From positions 248,001-312,000 of the forward strand of contig NZ_AUDQ01000001.1 in assembly GCF_000425545.1 (NCBI RefSeq): a stretch of 64,000 bases of DNA. Direction: 5' to 3'. Every line of letters starts with the position of its first letter. The first letter of the stretch is position 1. The notes under the pieces were generated by a model. It was not told the origin of the DNA, searched no databases, and was given only the letters and a program-made list of their open reading frames with translations. The position numbers and the translations under genes were made by a program. The DNA is from Sporosarcina ureae DSM 2281 (GTDB lineage Bacteria; Bacillota; Bacilli; Bacillales_A; Planococcaceae). This document shows, piece by piece, positions 25,773-34,366 of this stretch.

Positions 25773-26204
25773 TCAGTTCCCTCCTTTGTCGAGTGGGTGT
25801 CTGACTGTGAAACGCGGGTCGTTCAAAATCATTTGTTTGGCCTTTTTATTTAGAACTTGAAAGATCAGTGGGGCCTGTAAGTTGATTGTCGACTGGTGAT
25901 AGGGCTGTTTCATAGATAGGATGCCAAGCACCATGATTTCTTCTGGCTGACTAATATCAAGCAAGTCTATCGTCGCGTGATCGAGTTCAAATGTATAATC
26001 GGTTACTAGTGTATAGGGGCTAGCTACAATAAACGCCACTTCTTGCTGCTTCGTTGATTGCAATACTTGTAACGAGTCACTGCCTTCAATCGGTAGCAAT
26101 ACGAAATCGGTTTCGTTTTCAAAGCCTGGGATTCCTTTTGGAAAATACCACTTTTCTGCTGGATCTATTTCAATGGTTGCATGAAATTTAGTTTCAATTC
26201 TCAT
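25773..26204 (-). CDS. fliW: Flagellar assembly factor FliW
   Basis: 143 residues with the FliW core FPKGIPGFENETDFVLLP near residue 22 and AFIVASPYTL. FliW binds either flagellin or CsrA, so free flagellin releases FliW to antagonise CsrA. It ends 1 nt before csrA, hence cotranscribed and probably coupled. Confidence 0.93.
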   Translation of the reverse strand: MRIETKFHATIEIDPAEKWYFPKGIPGFENETDFVLLPIEGSDSLQVLQSTKQQEVAFIVASPYTLVTDYTFELDHATIDLLDISQPEEIMVLGILSMKQPYHQSTINLQAPLIFQVLNKKAKQMILNDPRFTVRHPLDKGGN

Positions 26205-26283
26205 GGTGTACGTTGCTCCTCTACGTAATGTCTTGTTTACTATAATGTTATTGATTACAAAGATACTTTACGTTCATTCTTCG

Positions 26284-26847
26284 TTATACTTTCCAGTCGA
26301 TTTCTATAGATGAATGTTGCTCCAGATTGGCGGTTACGGTCCCTGGCGTATAGTGATGGATTGGTTTGTTGATCTGCGCATCTATTATGGGCTTCTGTGG
26401 TGTTACGTTTATATTCACTTGACCTGGTGTAAAGCTTCTTTTTAATTGCAATGAATTCCCCACAAAGCGGATACCTAGCTCAGCTACTGGTCGATCAGTG
26501 TTTTGTTTAATAATATCAGCTAAGGGGTTACCGCCATTTTCAATTTTCACGAGCTGTTGCCCTTCCTGAGCTCTGCGCGCAATGCCTTCTTGCACTTTTT
26601 GCTGGCTGTACTGAGCGACTTCGTCTCCCCGTCTGAACATGCTCATTAAGTCTAGGGCCGCTCGATTTTCTGTCGTATCGATTGTAAGTTCCGATGGTGT
26701 AGTGGACATTTCAATAATCGCTGCAGGTTGTTCGATAGTCAGAGTAGCTTTCGGCTGCTCAATCTCTTGTATAGGTTTATTTATTTGTAAGCCTAGCTTA
26801 GCTGATGTCGTCTGGACTTGCAGCTGAGGGATATTCACACCTATCAC
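26284..26847 (-). CDS. yviE: YviE-like flagellar-locus protein (DUF6470)
   Basis: 187 residues: an N-terminal IPQLQVQTTSAKLGLQI segment, repeated beta-rich INKPI / ATLTIEQP phrases, and a C-terminal SIEIDWKV. Position between flgL and fliW equals that of B. subtilis yviE. The molecular function is unknown. Confidence 0.82.
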   Translation of the reverse strand: MIGVNIPQLQVQTTSAKLGLQINKPIQEIEQPKATLTIEQPAAIIEMSTTPSELTIDTTENRAALDLMSMFRRGDEVAQYSQQKVQEGIARRAQEGQQLVKIENGGNPLADIIKQNTDRPVAELGIRFVGNSLQLKRSFTPGQVNINVTPQKPIIDAQINKPIHHYTPGTVTANLEQHSSIEIDWKV

Positions 26848-26868
26848 CTTCCTTTGCTTTCCTATATA

Positions 26869-26898
26869 AAAATAGCGGACACTATCAACGTGTCCGCA
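26869..26898 (-). terminator. Stem-loop between flgL and yviE
   Basis: GCGGACAC and GTGTCCGC form an 8-bp stem followed by TATTTTTA on the minus strand. It may terminate or attenuate the flgKL transcript before yviE-fliW-csrA. Confidence 0.6.
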
Positions 26899-26905
26899 CT
26901 ACTTT

Positions 26906-27781
26906 TCACCGCAAGAAATCCGTTAAAGAAGGCTGGATAATACGCGCTCCTACCGATAATGTGGCCCGGTGGATGGACTCTGAAGTAATCAAATCCGTGA
27001 TCGTTTTTTCATAATCGATATCTTCGTTTTCGGAACGTTGCTTTTTCGCGGCACCTTCCTGCATTTGAAGACGATTATCCATAAGCTCTGCACGATTGGA
27101 ACGCGCACCAATATCCGCGCGTTTTATTAAAACATCATCCAGCAACCCGTCAATTTTTTCTAGCGCAGAACTAAAATCATACTTGTCGTCTTTATCGTTT
27201 TTTATATCGGTGAACAATTGATTGATATTGTTAAACATATCTGACACATTCGTACTTACACGTAAGTCTACTCCATCAAATACTTCAATGGATACATTCT
27301 CTTTAAAAGATGCGCCCGATTGATATTTACCCGTTGTTTTATCGAATAACGGTTGATCGGTCATCTTCCCGCTGAATATATGTTTGTCGCCGACTTTCGT
27401 ATTCGCTAGGTCATGCAGTTGATTTTGCAGTTGCTCTAATTCAACTTTGATCATCTTTCTATCATTTTCTGTCATCGCACCTGTATTCGCAGCATTTGCG
27501 GCTAATTCTCTGGCACGATGAAGGACTTGACCTACTCCGTCCAACGCGTCATCTGAACTATCCAGCCAGTTATTGACTTCGCCTAAGTTCTTCTGATATT
27601 GCTCTACCCTGTTGACCTGCATACCGTAGCCGAGGCTTTTCATAATGACAACGGGATCATCAGATGGACGAGTAACTCTTTTCCCTGTATTTAGTTGTTC
27701 TTGTAATTTTCCCATATTGTTATAACTGCTTGATAAGTTCCGCAGCATATTTTGAGATAGCATAGATTGTGTTACACGCAT
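26906..27781 (-). CDS. flgL: Flagellar hook-associated protein 3 (FlgL)
   Basis: 291 residues from the ATG at 27781 (MRVTQSMLSQNMLRNLSSSY), chosen because AGGAGGAA is 7 nt upstream; a longer frame has no conserved extension. The N-terminal coiled coil (MGKLQEQLNTGKRVTRPSDD) and C-terminal IDYEKTITDLITSESIHRAT match flagellin-like junction proteins. It connects the hook to the filament and is exported by the flagellar type III system. Confidence 0.93.
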   Translation of the reverse strand: MRVTQSMLSQNMLRNLSSSYNNMGKLQEQLNTGKRVTRPSDDPVVIMKSLGYGMQVNRVEQYQKNLGEVNNWLDSSDDALDGVGQVLHRARELAANAANTGAMTENDRKMIKVELEQLQNQLHDLANTKVGDKHIFSGKMTDQPLFDKTTGKYQSGASFKENVSIEVFDGVDLRVSTNVSDMFNNINQLFTDIKNDKDDKYDFSSALEKIDGLLDDVLIKRADIGARSNRAELMDNRLQMQEGAAKKQRSENEDIDYEKTITDLITSESIHRATLSVGARIIQPSLTDFLR

Positions 27782-27797
27782 GAAGATTCCTCCTAAA

Positions 27798-29360
27798 TTA
27801 TCTGCCGACTGTACCCATTCCATTAATGATTTTATCTAATGCTTCATCCATTACGGTGATCATGCGGGCAGAAGCGTTATATGCTTGTTGGAAACGGATC
27901 ATGTCGGTCATTTCTTCGTCTAGTGAGACGGAGCTGATGGAGTCGCGACGATTAGAAACCGCAAGTAGAAGTGTTCCTGAGCTTCCGGTCATTTTTATTG
28001 CTTGCTGTCCGGATACTCCCAGTTCCCCAATGATTTGAGCGAAGAATCCTTGGACGCTTGAACCACCTAGTCCGTCAGGTCCACTGAGTTTGTTGAACAG
28101 TGCATTACTTAGGTTTTTGGCATTTTGTCCATTCCCTACTTCGGGATTAGTGTCTGGATCGCCTACCTGCTTGGAAGTAGACGCCGCCAATTTATTCGGT
28201 TCTTTAGCTATACTCTCGTTTACTTTGATGTTGCTTGCAGAAATACTTCCGCCATTGACCACTACAAAAAAATCAGCACCTGTATTTCCCTCTAGATCCG
28301 TACCCTCTTTGTGAATTTTATTGAATTCCGTAGCAAAAGCATTCGCCATCTTGTCCAATTTCGCGAGCATGTCAGGATAAAGACCTTTCACATCTCCGCC
28401 TGGTGCATCACTATAACCATACGAATCTACGAGTGACTTTAATTCCCCACTTTTCTTCATTTCTGTCATCGTTAGTTTTGCGTCTTCAGCAGGTGCACCG
28501 CCGAATGTAAAGCCTGTGATGGCAGCCGGGAGTTCGCCGGTTGCTAAGTCTTTTCCATCTATCGATATTTCCGAGAATTGATCTTTCTGTAAAACGGTAA
28601 TCGAATCACCATTTGTCTTGATTTTAATCGTAACGGTACCTTCAGCTATTGCCAGTGCACGTCCGCCAGTTTTATCGTAACTGACTTCAATGGGCAAGTA
28701 GCCGGATAATTGATCTAGCAAACCATCACGTGCATCATAGAGGTCGTTTGGCAAATAACCATTCGGTTCGACCTCTGCAATTTGTTTATTCAGTTCAGTA
28801 ATTTGGCTGAAAATTGAGTTGATATTGATTGCGGAGACATTTATTTCGTCTCCCAGGTTTGTTTTTATTTCAGAAATGGATTTGGAGATATATTTGAATG
28901 AGTCAGCTACCGCCACGCCGCGTTCTACGACAACTGCACGCGCTCCACCGTTTTCTGGACTCGTCGCAAGCGTCTGCAATGATTGCCAGAAATCTGTCAG
29001 AGTTTGCTGTAAGCCAAATTCAGAAGGCTCGCCTATTGCATCCTCCATTTGAGAAATCGCTTTTGTCTGAGATTCCCAATACCCAAGCTTCGTCGATTCA
29101 CTACGAAACTGATGATCCACAAACGTATCACGAATCCGCTGAATACTTCCCGCTTCTACCCCTGTCCCAAGAAAGCCAGGAGTCGTTCCAGCATTTAATC
29201 CTACCCCAGGAAATCCAGAAGTCGCTTGCATGTTCACGCGCTGGCGTGAGTAGCCGGGTGTATTTGCGTTCCCTACGTTATGCCCAGTCGTATAAAGAGC
29301 GGATTGCTGTGTGTACAATCCGCGTTTGCTAGTTTCTAGTCCCATGAATGTCGAGCGCAT
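27798..29360 (-). CDS. flgK: Flagellar hook-associated protein 1 (FlgK)
   Basis: 520 residues. N-terminal MGLETSKRGLYTQQSALYTT and NTPGYSRQRV are the rod/hook-protein signature; the C-terminus (SLDEEMTDMIRFQQAYNASA) is the matching D0 helix. AAGGAGGA precedes the ATG. It caps the hook before FlgL; the FlgN gene upstream encodes its chaperone. Confidence 0.95.
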   Translation of the reverse strand: MRSTFMGLETSKRGLYTQQSALYTTGHNVGNANTPGYSRQRVNMQATSGFPGVGLNAGTTPGFLGTGVEAGSIQRIRDTFVDHQFRSESTKLGYWESQTKAISQMEDAIGEPSEFGLQQTLTDFWQSLQTLATSPENGGARAVVVERGVAVADSFKYISKSISEIKTNLGDEINVSAININSIFSQITELNKQIAEVEPNGYLPNDLYDARDGLLDQLSGYLPIEVSYDKTGGRALAIAEGTVTIKIKTNGDSITVLQKDQFSEISIDGKDLATGELPAAITGFTFGGAPAEDAKLTMTEMKKSGELKSLVDSYGYSDAPGGDVKGLYPDMLAKLDKMANAFATEFNKIHKEGTDLEGNTGADFFVVVNGGSISASNIKVNESIAKEPNKLAASTSKQVGDPDTNPEVGNGQNAKNLSNALFNKLSGPDGLGGSSVQGFFAQIIGELGVSGQQAIKMTGSSGTLLLAVSNRRDSISSVSLDEEMTDMIRFQQAYNASARMITVMDEALDKIINGMGTVGR

Positions 29361-29372
29361 GTTGTGTCCTCC

Positions 29373-29879
29373 TTATGCTTGGGAGTCGAATGAGGAGAGC
29401 TTCGTTTTGGCTCTGCTTTGTGACTGCCCTTGTACTTCGTTTTTTGAATAGTTGACGGTTTCCGGACGCGGACGGACCATGTCCAGCGATAGATTCACAA
29501 ATTGAAGAGATTGATAGGTCAGTTGCTGATTGAGTTCATTCTGTTGTTTCAACTCATGAATCGCATGCAGGAGACGGTCCCTCGCCTCTGCTAACTGTTC
29601 TTTGTCCGGTTCGTTTGCTACATCGATCAATTGCGTCATCGTCGGTTCAGCAGGCACTGCACTTCCTTGTGCGATTATATACTGCTTCACTTCCTGCAGG
29701 CGCTTCTGGTCCATTTGTACGATAGCTGCTAGGTGAGCTTGCTCCTCCTTCAACAGTTGGTCAATCCCGTCGACGTCACCGCTTTTTAGCAGTGCGGTCT
29801 TGTCGTTCGACAGACGGAGCAAGCTCGTATGCAGTTTTTCTAGGTGATTGAGCGTTGTCAAAATTGGTTCAATGGACAT
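29373..29879 (-). CDS. flgN: Flagellar export chaperone FlgN (YvyG-like)
   Basis: 168 residues, almost wholly helical, with the FlgN pattern LEKLHTSLLRLSNDKTALLK and a conserved SLQFVNLSLDMV segment near the C-terminus. It lies 12 nt before flgK, whose product it should escort to the export gate. Confidence 0.85.
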   Translation of the reverse strand: MSIEPILTTLNHLEKLHTSLLRLSNDKTALLKSGDVDGIDQLLKEEQAHLAAIVQMDQKRLQEVKQYIIAQGSAVPAEPTMTQLIDVANEPDKEQLAEARDRLLHAIHELKQQNELNQQLTYQSLQFVNLSLDMVRPRPETVNYSKNEVQGQSQSRAKTKLSSFDSQA

Positions 29880-29887
29880 GTATAACC

Positions 29888-30163
29888 CTACTTTCCTTCT
29901 GGCTTATTAAAATACGACAGCATACTGGAAGCGAGTTTGCTCGCATCTACTTGATATTCTCCAGATTGCACTTGCGCTTTCAATTCCTGTACACGCTGTT
30001 GTCTTGCCGATTCAATCGGTGAAGAGGCGGATAATTTTTTCGCTTCTGATGAAATTTCGAGCTTATCCGTTTTCACTTGCGCGGCTTGCTTCGCCTGATC
30101 TACTTTCATTTGCTGATTGCGGTACGGGTTGACGGCTTGTGTTTTAAATCCATCTATTTTCAT
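29888..30163 (-). CDS. flgM: Anti-sigma-D factor FlgM
   Basis: 91 residues from the ATG at 30163 (AAAGGAG upstream). N-terminal MKIDGFKTQAVNPY and C-terminal KLEISSEAKKLSA, RQQRVQELKAQVQSGEYQVD match FlgM. It holds SigD inactive until the hook is complete. A SigD-type promoter lies in front, so SigD would induce its own inhibitor, as in B. subtilis. Confidence 0.92.
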   Translation of the reverse strand: MKIDGFKTQAVNPYRNQQMKVDQAKQAAQVKTDKLEISSEAKKLSASSPIESARQQRVQELKAQVQSGEYQVDASKLASSMLSYFNKPEGK

Positions 30164-30211
30164 ACGTCTCGCTCCTTTCAATTCTTCTGGCAGATTTGGG
30201 TCTTACTCTTT

Positions 30212-30238
30212 ACTTCGGCAGAATTCAAGATTTTTTTA
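30212..30238 (-). promoter_or_regulatory. SigD-type promoter of flgM
   Basis: TAAA, 15-nt spacer, GCCGAAGT on the coding strand: the -35 matches fully and the -10 matches six of eight bases of GCCGATAT. It lies about 50 bp before the flgM start and after the yvyF terminator. Confidence 0.65.
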
Positions 30239-30252
30239 GAGGCTTTTGTACG

Positions 30253-30283
30253 AAAAAACGAGCAGTACGAACTGCTCGTTTCG
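30253..30283 (-). terminator. Terminator after yvyF
   Basis: AACGAGCAGT and ACTGCTCGTT form a 10-bp stem with a T-rich tail on the minus strand. It divides the degV-comF-yvyF transcript from the flgM unit. Confidence 0.8.
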
Positions 30284-30290
30284 TATGTCC

Positions 30291-30707
30291 TCATCTGCCG
30301 TCTTTTTGTGTGTAATATGTGCCTCGCTCTTGCGCCTTCACGGCTTCACGAAGCTCTTGTGCTGCATCAAATGTCCGTAAGTCGGATTGAATCTCATCCG
30401 TACATTTGGCACAGAGTTTACCGGTCGATGTTAATGCGCCACATTTATCACATGGATAGCCAAGATTCGGGAACAATGCCGGTTGCAGTCTCCCTTTACG
30501 CACCCAGCGATACAGTAATTCGGATGTGACGCCTGTTACTTCCACGATCCGATCGATATTCGCCGCACGGTTCTCCCGTTTGCGTAAAAATCGATAGACC
30601 GTTTCATACATTTGCTCTTCCGCTTGCGCACACGTACCACATACGTCTCGAAGGCCCGTGTAATTAAACATACCACCACATGTCGGACAATTTCTAACTT
30701 CCGCCAT
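30291..30707 (-). CDS. yvyF: Flagellar-operon zinc-ribbon protein YvyF
   Basis: 138 residues from the ATG at 30707. Two CxxC pairs (NCPTCGG, VCGTC) at the N-terminus, a helix-turn-helix-like ITELLYRW-type region (GVTSELLYRWVRKGRL), then a second zinc ribbon (YPCDKCG, LCAKC). It matches the YvyF family found between comFC and flgM. It follows the comFC stop by only 5 nt, indicating coupled translation; a GTG at 30716 is an alternative start. Confidence 0.82.
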   Translation of the reverse strand: MAEVRNCPTCGGMFNYTGLRDVCGTCAQAEEQMYETVYRFLRKRENRAANIDRIVEVTGVTSELLYRWVRKGRLQPALFPNLGYPCDKCGALTSTGKLCAKCTDEIQSDLRTFDAAQELREAVKAQERGTYYTQKDGR

Positions 30708-30712
30708 TTCTC

Positions 30713-31327
30713 TCACTTCTCTCTAATAGGTCTGAACAAAGTCACAGCTTCCACCCGTTGTACGCCGCGCTGTTTCAACGCTTCAGCTGCGTGACGCAAT
30801 GTCGTGCCGGTCGTGTAAATATCGTCAACAAGCACGTAGACTGCTTCATTACTACATATATCGGCTGTAACACGAAATAGTTCAGTCATCGCAAGACGTT
30901 CGCTACGAGATTTTTCCCCCATGACCGATTCCGTCGTTTTTTCAAGGAGCGATTGATACGGAATCTTCGCTGCTTCTAGTAACGCATCCACTTGAGAAAA
31001 GGTTCGTTTCCTTTTATTGATTGGATGCATCGGAATCGGTACGATGATCTTTTTTGAGTCGTTCAGTACGCTACGTAATGAAGTCGCGAAGATTTGCGCA
31101 AGCGCGATGTCTTGCATGAACTTAAACTGGTGCAAGTACTCTTTCGCTGCTTCATTATATGCATAGAGTGAATGAACAGAATCAAGGACATCGTCTTCTA
31201 TGACATGGTCGATGCGTTCGAATTTTTCAAGACAAATTGGACAGGCGGACATGTCCTTTTGAATACCGAGGAAGTGTTGCCAAGTGGGCTGGTCATCTAG
31301 GGCTTTATCGCAAAGTAAGCACGTCAT
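30713..31327 (-). CDS. comFC: ComFC-type phosphoribosyltransferase-like competence protein
   Basis: 204 residues: an N-terminal four-Cys zinc finger (MTCLLCDKAL, ACPICLEKF) and a PRTase fold with the PRPP-binding motif VLVDDIYTTGTTLRHAAEAL. ComFC works with the ComFA ATPase in DNA uptake. It overlaps comFA by 4 nt. Confidence 0.92.
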   Translation of the reverse strand: MTCLLCDKALDDQPTWQHFLGIQKDMSACPICLEKFERIDHVIEDDVLDSVHSLYAYNEAAKEYLHQFKFMQDIALAQIFATSLRSVLNDSKKIIVPIPMHPINKRKRTFSQVDALLEAAKIPYQSLLEKTTESVMGEKSRSERLAMTELFRVTADICSNEAVYVLVDDIYTTGTTLRHAAEALKQRGVQRVEAVTLFRPIREK

Positions 31328-32694
31328 TGCGGCACCTCGGTATCGTTCAGCTTGCGGATTTCTCGTTTCGCCTCGTCCATCGCACGTGTAATTCCTTGAT
31401 GAAACAGTACGAAGTCACCTGACGTATTCGGTACAGAGCGCCCCACTCGACCACCGATTTGAATTAAGGCACCTTTATTGAAAATCGTTTGCTCTGCCCC
31501 CACAACCGCCACTTGCACGTTCGGTATCGTAATCCCCCGCTCAAGAATCGTCGTCGTCAGCAATCCAGGAGTTTCTTTTTGCCTCAGTAACTGCACTCGT
31601 TCTTTTCGATCATCATGTTCCGCATGCACTGCACAAATTCGCTCATCCAGTTTTTGAAATAACGGTTCGGCCAGCTCCATCAGTTCAATCTGATGAAAGA
31701 AAATGAGAAACGGCTGTTGTTTGTCGAGACGTTCGGTTGTCCAGCGCAGTAATTTCTCTGGAATCCGTTTCTTTTTTAGTTGCTTCTCGTAATTCCATAG
31801 CGCTTCGTTGCGTGGTACAGGTAGTGGCTGACCGTGATAACGTCTCGCTAGAATGGATATTTTGCCTTGCTTTTTATTCATCGCAAGCAACTGACTAGAA
31901 GGTGTCGCAGTGACGAAATGGATGGGTGCGTTAGGTTTTACGGCTTTCCTGACTGCTCTCTGTAACGTTTCGTCCGCAGTATACGGAAACGCATCGGCTT
32001 CATCAACGAAAACCGCATCGAACGCCTTGTGAAAGCGATAGAGCTGATGGGTCGTCGCAAGGATTAGCTGTGCGTCGAAGTGTTTTACTTCCGCCCCACC
32101 ATATAACGCTTCTACTCTAGTATCTGGAAAGGCAGTCGTTAACCGCGGCAATAGTTCCAAAATAACGTCCACTCGAGGCGCCGCGAGACACACCCGCTTG
32201 CCTTCATTCAATACATAATGAATCGGCTGAAACAACATTTCCGTCTTGCCCGATCCGCACACCGCATAGAGTAAATGAGATATCCCTTGTATCGTACTGT
32301 CGAGCAACTCACGCGTCGCTTTCTCCTGAGAAGGCGTCAAATTCCCTTGCCAGTTCATACGGTGATCAGTCGGGAATGCGGGTGGCGTGCCTGTCCACGT
32401 GAGTAATTCTGAACAACATGACACGCGCCCCATGTTGAGACAGTTTCTACAATAAGCGCACGGTGCTTCACATTGTGCACACGCAAATACAGTGAAGCGT
32501 GTTGGATTTTCATTATGGCAACGCTGACAAGCATAGTGCGTGCCGTGCCACGTCTTTTTTGTCGTAACGCCTTGTTCTATATGGATATCACCTTGACGAA
32601 TCGCTTCGTCAACGGTTTCTTGCGGGAATGGCAACAGATGACGCAACCAAATGCGCCCTGCCAAAAATTGCTTGAGTTGGTCTCGTTCGGACAT
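31324..32694 (-). CDS. comFA: ComFA DNA-uptake ATPase (DEAD-box helicase family)
   Basis: 456 residues from the ATG at 32694 (AGGGGGAA 4 nt upstream); the open frame runs further upstream into degV without conserved sequence. An N-terminal cysteine-rich zinc cluster (CQRCHNEN, CAQCEAPCAYCRNC) precedes the helicase core with Walker A AVCGSGKTE, Walker B VFVDEADAF, SATPS-like TATPSS and motif VI QIGGRVGRS. It drives single-stranded DNA import during transformation. It lies 14 nt after degV. Confidence 0.94.
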   Translation of the reverse strand: MSERDQLKQFLAGRIWLRHLLPFPQETVDEAIRQGDIHIEQGVTTKKTWHGTHYACQRCHNENPTRFTVFACAQCEAPCAYCRNCLNMGRVSCCSELLTWTGTPPAFPTDHRMNWQGNLTPSQEKATRELLDSTIQGISHLLYAVCGSGKTEMLFQPIHYVLNEGKRVCLAAPRVDVILELLPRLTTAFPDTRVEALYGGAEVKHFDAQLILATTHQLYRFHKAFDAVFVDEADAFPYTADETLQRAVRKAVKPNAPIHFVTATPSSQLLAMNKKQGKISILARRYHGQPLPVPRNEALWNYEKQLKKKRIPEKLLRWTTERLDKQQPFLIFFHQIELMELAEPLFQKLDERICAVHAEHDDRKERVQLLRQKETPGLLTTTILERGITIPNVQVAVVGAEQTIFNKGALIQIGGRVGRSVPNTSGDFVLFHQGITRAMDEAKREIRKLNDTEVPQ

Positions 32695-32708
32695 GCAGTT
32701 CCCCCTGT

Positions 32709-33557
32709 TCAGGTTCCGCGCCGTTTCACCCAACCGAGTCCCATGGCCCCTTCGCCAAGATGCGTGCCGATAACCGGGCCAAAGTGGCTGATCGTAAAAT
32801 CGACGTTCGGATGTTTTTCTTCTAAATGTTTCTTCCATTCTACTGCGTCGTCATAGCGATTCGCATGGATCACTGCTGCGTCGAGCAATTGATTCTTGGC
32901 ATCTTCCGACAATAAATCTGAAATCCGCTTCATCGCTTTTCGTGATGTACGAATTTTTTCAAACGGTACGATGACTTTGTCTACGAAATGCAAGACGGGC
33001 TTTACTTGCAGCAGTCCGCCAACTAGCGCCTGTGCTCCGGATAAACGACCGCCACGTTGCAGATGCGATAAGTCGTCCACCATGAAATACGCTTTAACGT
33101 CTTTCTGCATTTCTTTCAATTCTTCAATGATCGCACGTGGTTCTACGCCTTCATTCGCAAGCTGCGCTGCACGGATCGCGTAAAAGCCTTGGGGATAGGC
33201 CGATATTTCAGAATCAAACGGTAGCACTTCTAGTTCTGGTACGAGCTCGGCAGCTTGAATTGCGCCCATATATGTTCCGCTGATGCCGCTCGAAAGATGA
33301 ATTGTAATGACCGCGTCGTAGTCTTTTGCGAGTTCGCTAAATAGCGATTCGAAATCGCCGATTGCGGGTTGTGATGTTTTCGGTAGTGGGCCTTTGCCGC
33401 GTACCATGTCGTAGAATGCTTCGGTTGTGATGTCGGCGTCTTCTTTGAATTCTTTGCCGTCTATTGTTACGAGTAACGGGATGGTATGTATCCCGAGTTC
33501 TGCTTTTATGTCATCCGGCAAATACGCCGTCGTGTCTGTCACAATCGCTGTTTTCAA
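32709..33557 (-). CDS. degV: DegV-family fatty-acid-binding protein
   Basis: 282 residues from the TTG at 33557 (AGGAG 9 nt upstream; a second TTG at 33566 overlaps the Shine-Dalgarno region). Family signatures: AIVTDTTAYLPDD, TSQPAIGDFESLF, IHLSSGISGTYMGA, FMVDDLSHLQRGGRLSGAQA and VIGTHLGEGAMGLGW. DegV/FakB proteins carry fatty acids for the FakA kinase. In B. subtilis degV follows degSU; here about 23 kb separate them. Confidence 0.9.
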   Translation of the reverse strand: MKTAIVTDTTAYLPDDIKAELGIHTIPLLVTIDGKEFKEDADITTEAFYDMVRGKGPLPKTSQPAIGDFESLFSELAKDYDAVITIHLSSGISGTYMGAIQAAELVPELEVLPFDSEISAYPQGFYAIRAAQLANEGVEPRAIIEELKEMQKDVKAYFMVDDLSHLQRGGRLSGAQALVGGLLQVKPVLHFVDKVIVPFEKIRTSRKAMKRISDLLSEDAKNQLLDAAVIHANRYDDAVEWKKHLEEKHPNVDFTISHFGPVIGTHLGEGAMGLGWVKRRGT

Positions 33558-33653
33558 TATGATCAACTCCTGTTACTTATTCTACCTGAAATTGGCGGAG
33601 TTGGCATCTGTGAAGGGGGAATTAGAAGAGTGAGGCAGAAATGCTGTACGGGT

Positions 33654-33780
33654 GGGGATTTGCGCTCTGGGCGGACGCTTTCCCGAGGGCGTGGCTTGAG
33701 CCGCTTCCTTCGCTTCGCTACGTCCAGGGTCTCGAGACACACGCTGATCCTCCGGGAGTCGCCGCCCTCCGCTCCAATCC
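33654..33780 (-). repeat. Intergenic hairpin repeat, copy 1
   Basis: On the minus strand it starts GGATTGGAGCGGAGGGCGGC, continues GACTCCCGGAGGATCAGCG, has a variable central stem and ends CGGACG-type ...GCGTCCGCCCAGAGCGC / AAATCCC. Same frame of conserved blocks as the other copies. Confidence 0.7.
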
Positions 33781-33965
33781 TACATTCAGTGGGGTGGCAC
33801 TTCGTGTTGCCCATTGAAGTTAGGATTGAGTTCAAGTTTAAGACTTAATTCAAGTGCAAACGTCAAGGGATGAACTGTTTAAGTGACTAAGTAGAAACTA
33901 TAATGTCCCCACTTCCTATCGCTACAATGAACCCCAACAAAAACTAAAGAAACGGCAATCGGTAA

Positions 33966-34097
33966 GGGATGGGGGTGGAAGACGGTCGACTCTGGGAGGA
34001 TCAGACCGATCAGGTGAAACAACCAAAGGGAGCGCAGCGACCTGGTTGGTTCACCGCGGTCCCTCCAGAAAGCGTACCGTCTGGAGCCCCCATCCCC
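33966..34097 (+). repeat. Intergenic hairpin repeat, copy 2
   Basis: Blocks GGAAGACGGTCGACTC, GGGAGGATCAG, and CCAGAAAGCGTACCGTCTGG. The central stem AGGTGAAACAACC / GGTTGGTTCACC is nearly complementary around a loop. Confidence 0.7.
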
Positions 34098-34147
34098 TTC
34101 CACTATCCCACGTGAAGCTACTCTTCAATTTTAGAATCCACACCAGT

Positions 34148-34286
34148 GAAGCGGAGTGGAAGGCGGCGACTCGGGGAGGATCAGCCCGACAGGTAAGACA
34201 ACTAAGAGAACGCAGTGAACAGTTGGCTTACCTCGGGCCCTCCCGAACGCGTCCACCTGGAACGCAGCGTAACGATGCCCATCCCC
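34148..34286 (+). repeat. Intergenic hairpin repeat, copy 3
   Basis: GAAGCGGAGTGGAAGGCGGC start, GGGGAGGATCAG, a central stem AGGTAAGACAACT / AGTTGGCTTACCT, and a CGCGTCCACCTGGA end followed by CCCATCCCC. Confidence 0.7.
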
Positions 34287-34366
34287 TTCAACTCTCTAAA
34301 ACTGACGAAGTAACTCTTTCATGCTATCTTGTAACTAGACTGAGCACTTTAAGGAGGCGTTTAATT

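Larger units (their letters stand above)
33558..34366. other. 809-bp gap filled with hairpin-rich intergenic repeats
   Basis: No gene supported. Three copies of the intergenic hairpin repeat (minus at 33654, plus at 33966 and 34148) occupy most of it. Frames crossing it have no ribosome binding site and follow the repeats. Confidence 0.6.

Noticed and set aside
32695-32838. N-terminal extension of ComFA
   Set aside because: It overlaps the 3' end of degV in another frame and has no conserved residues; the start at 32694 has a good ribosome binding site.
34046-34366. N-terminal extension of the crotonase
   Set aside because: The added codons run through two intergenic repeat copies; the conserved protein starts at 34367 behind AAGGAGG.
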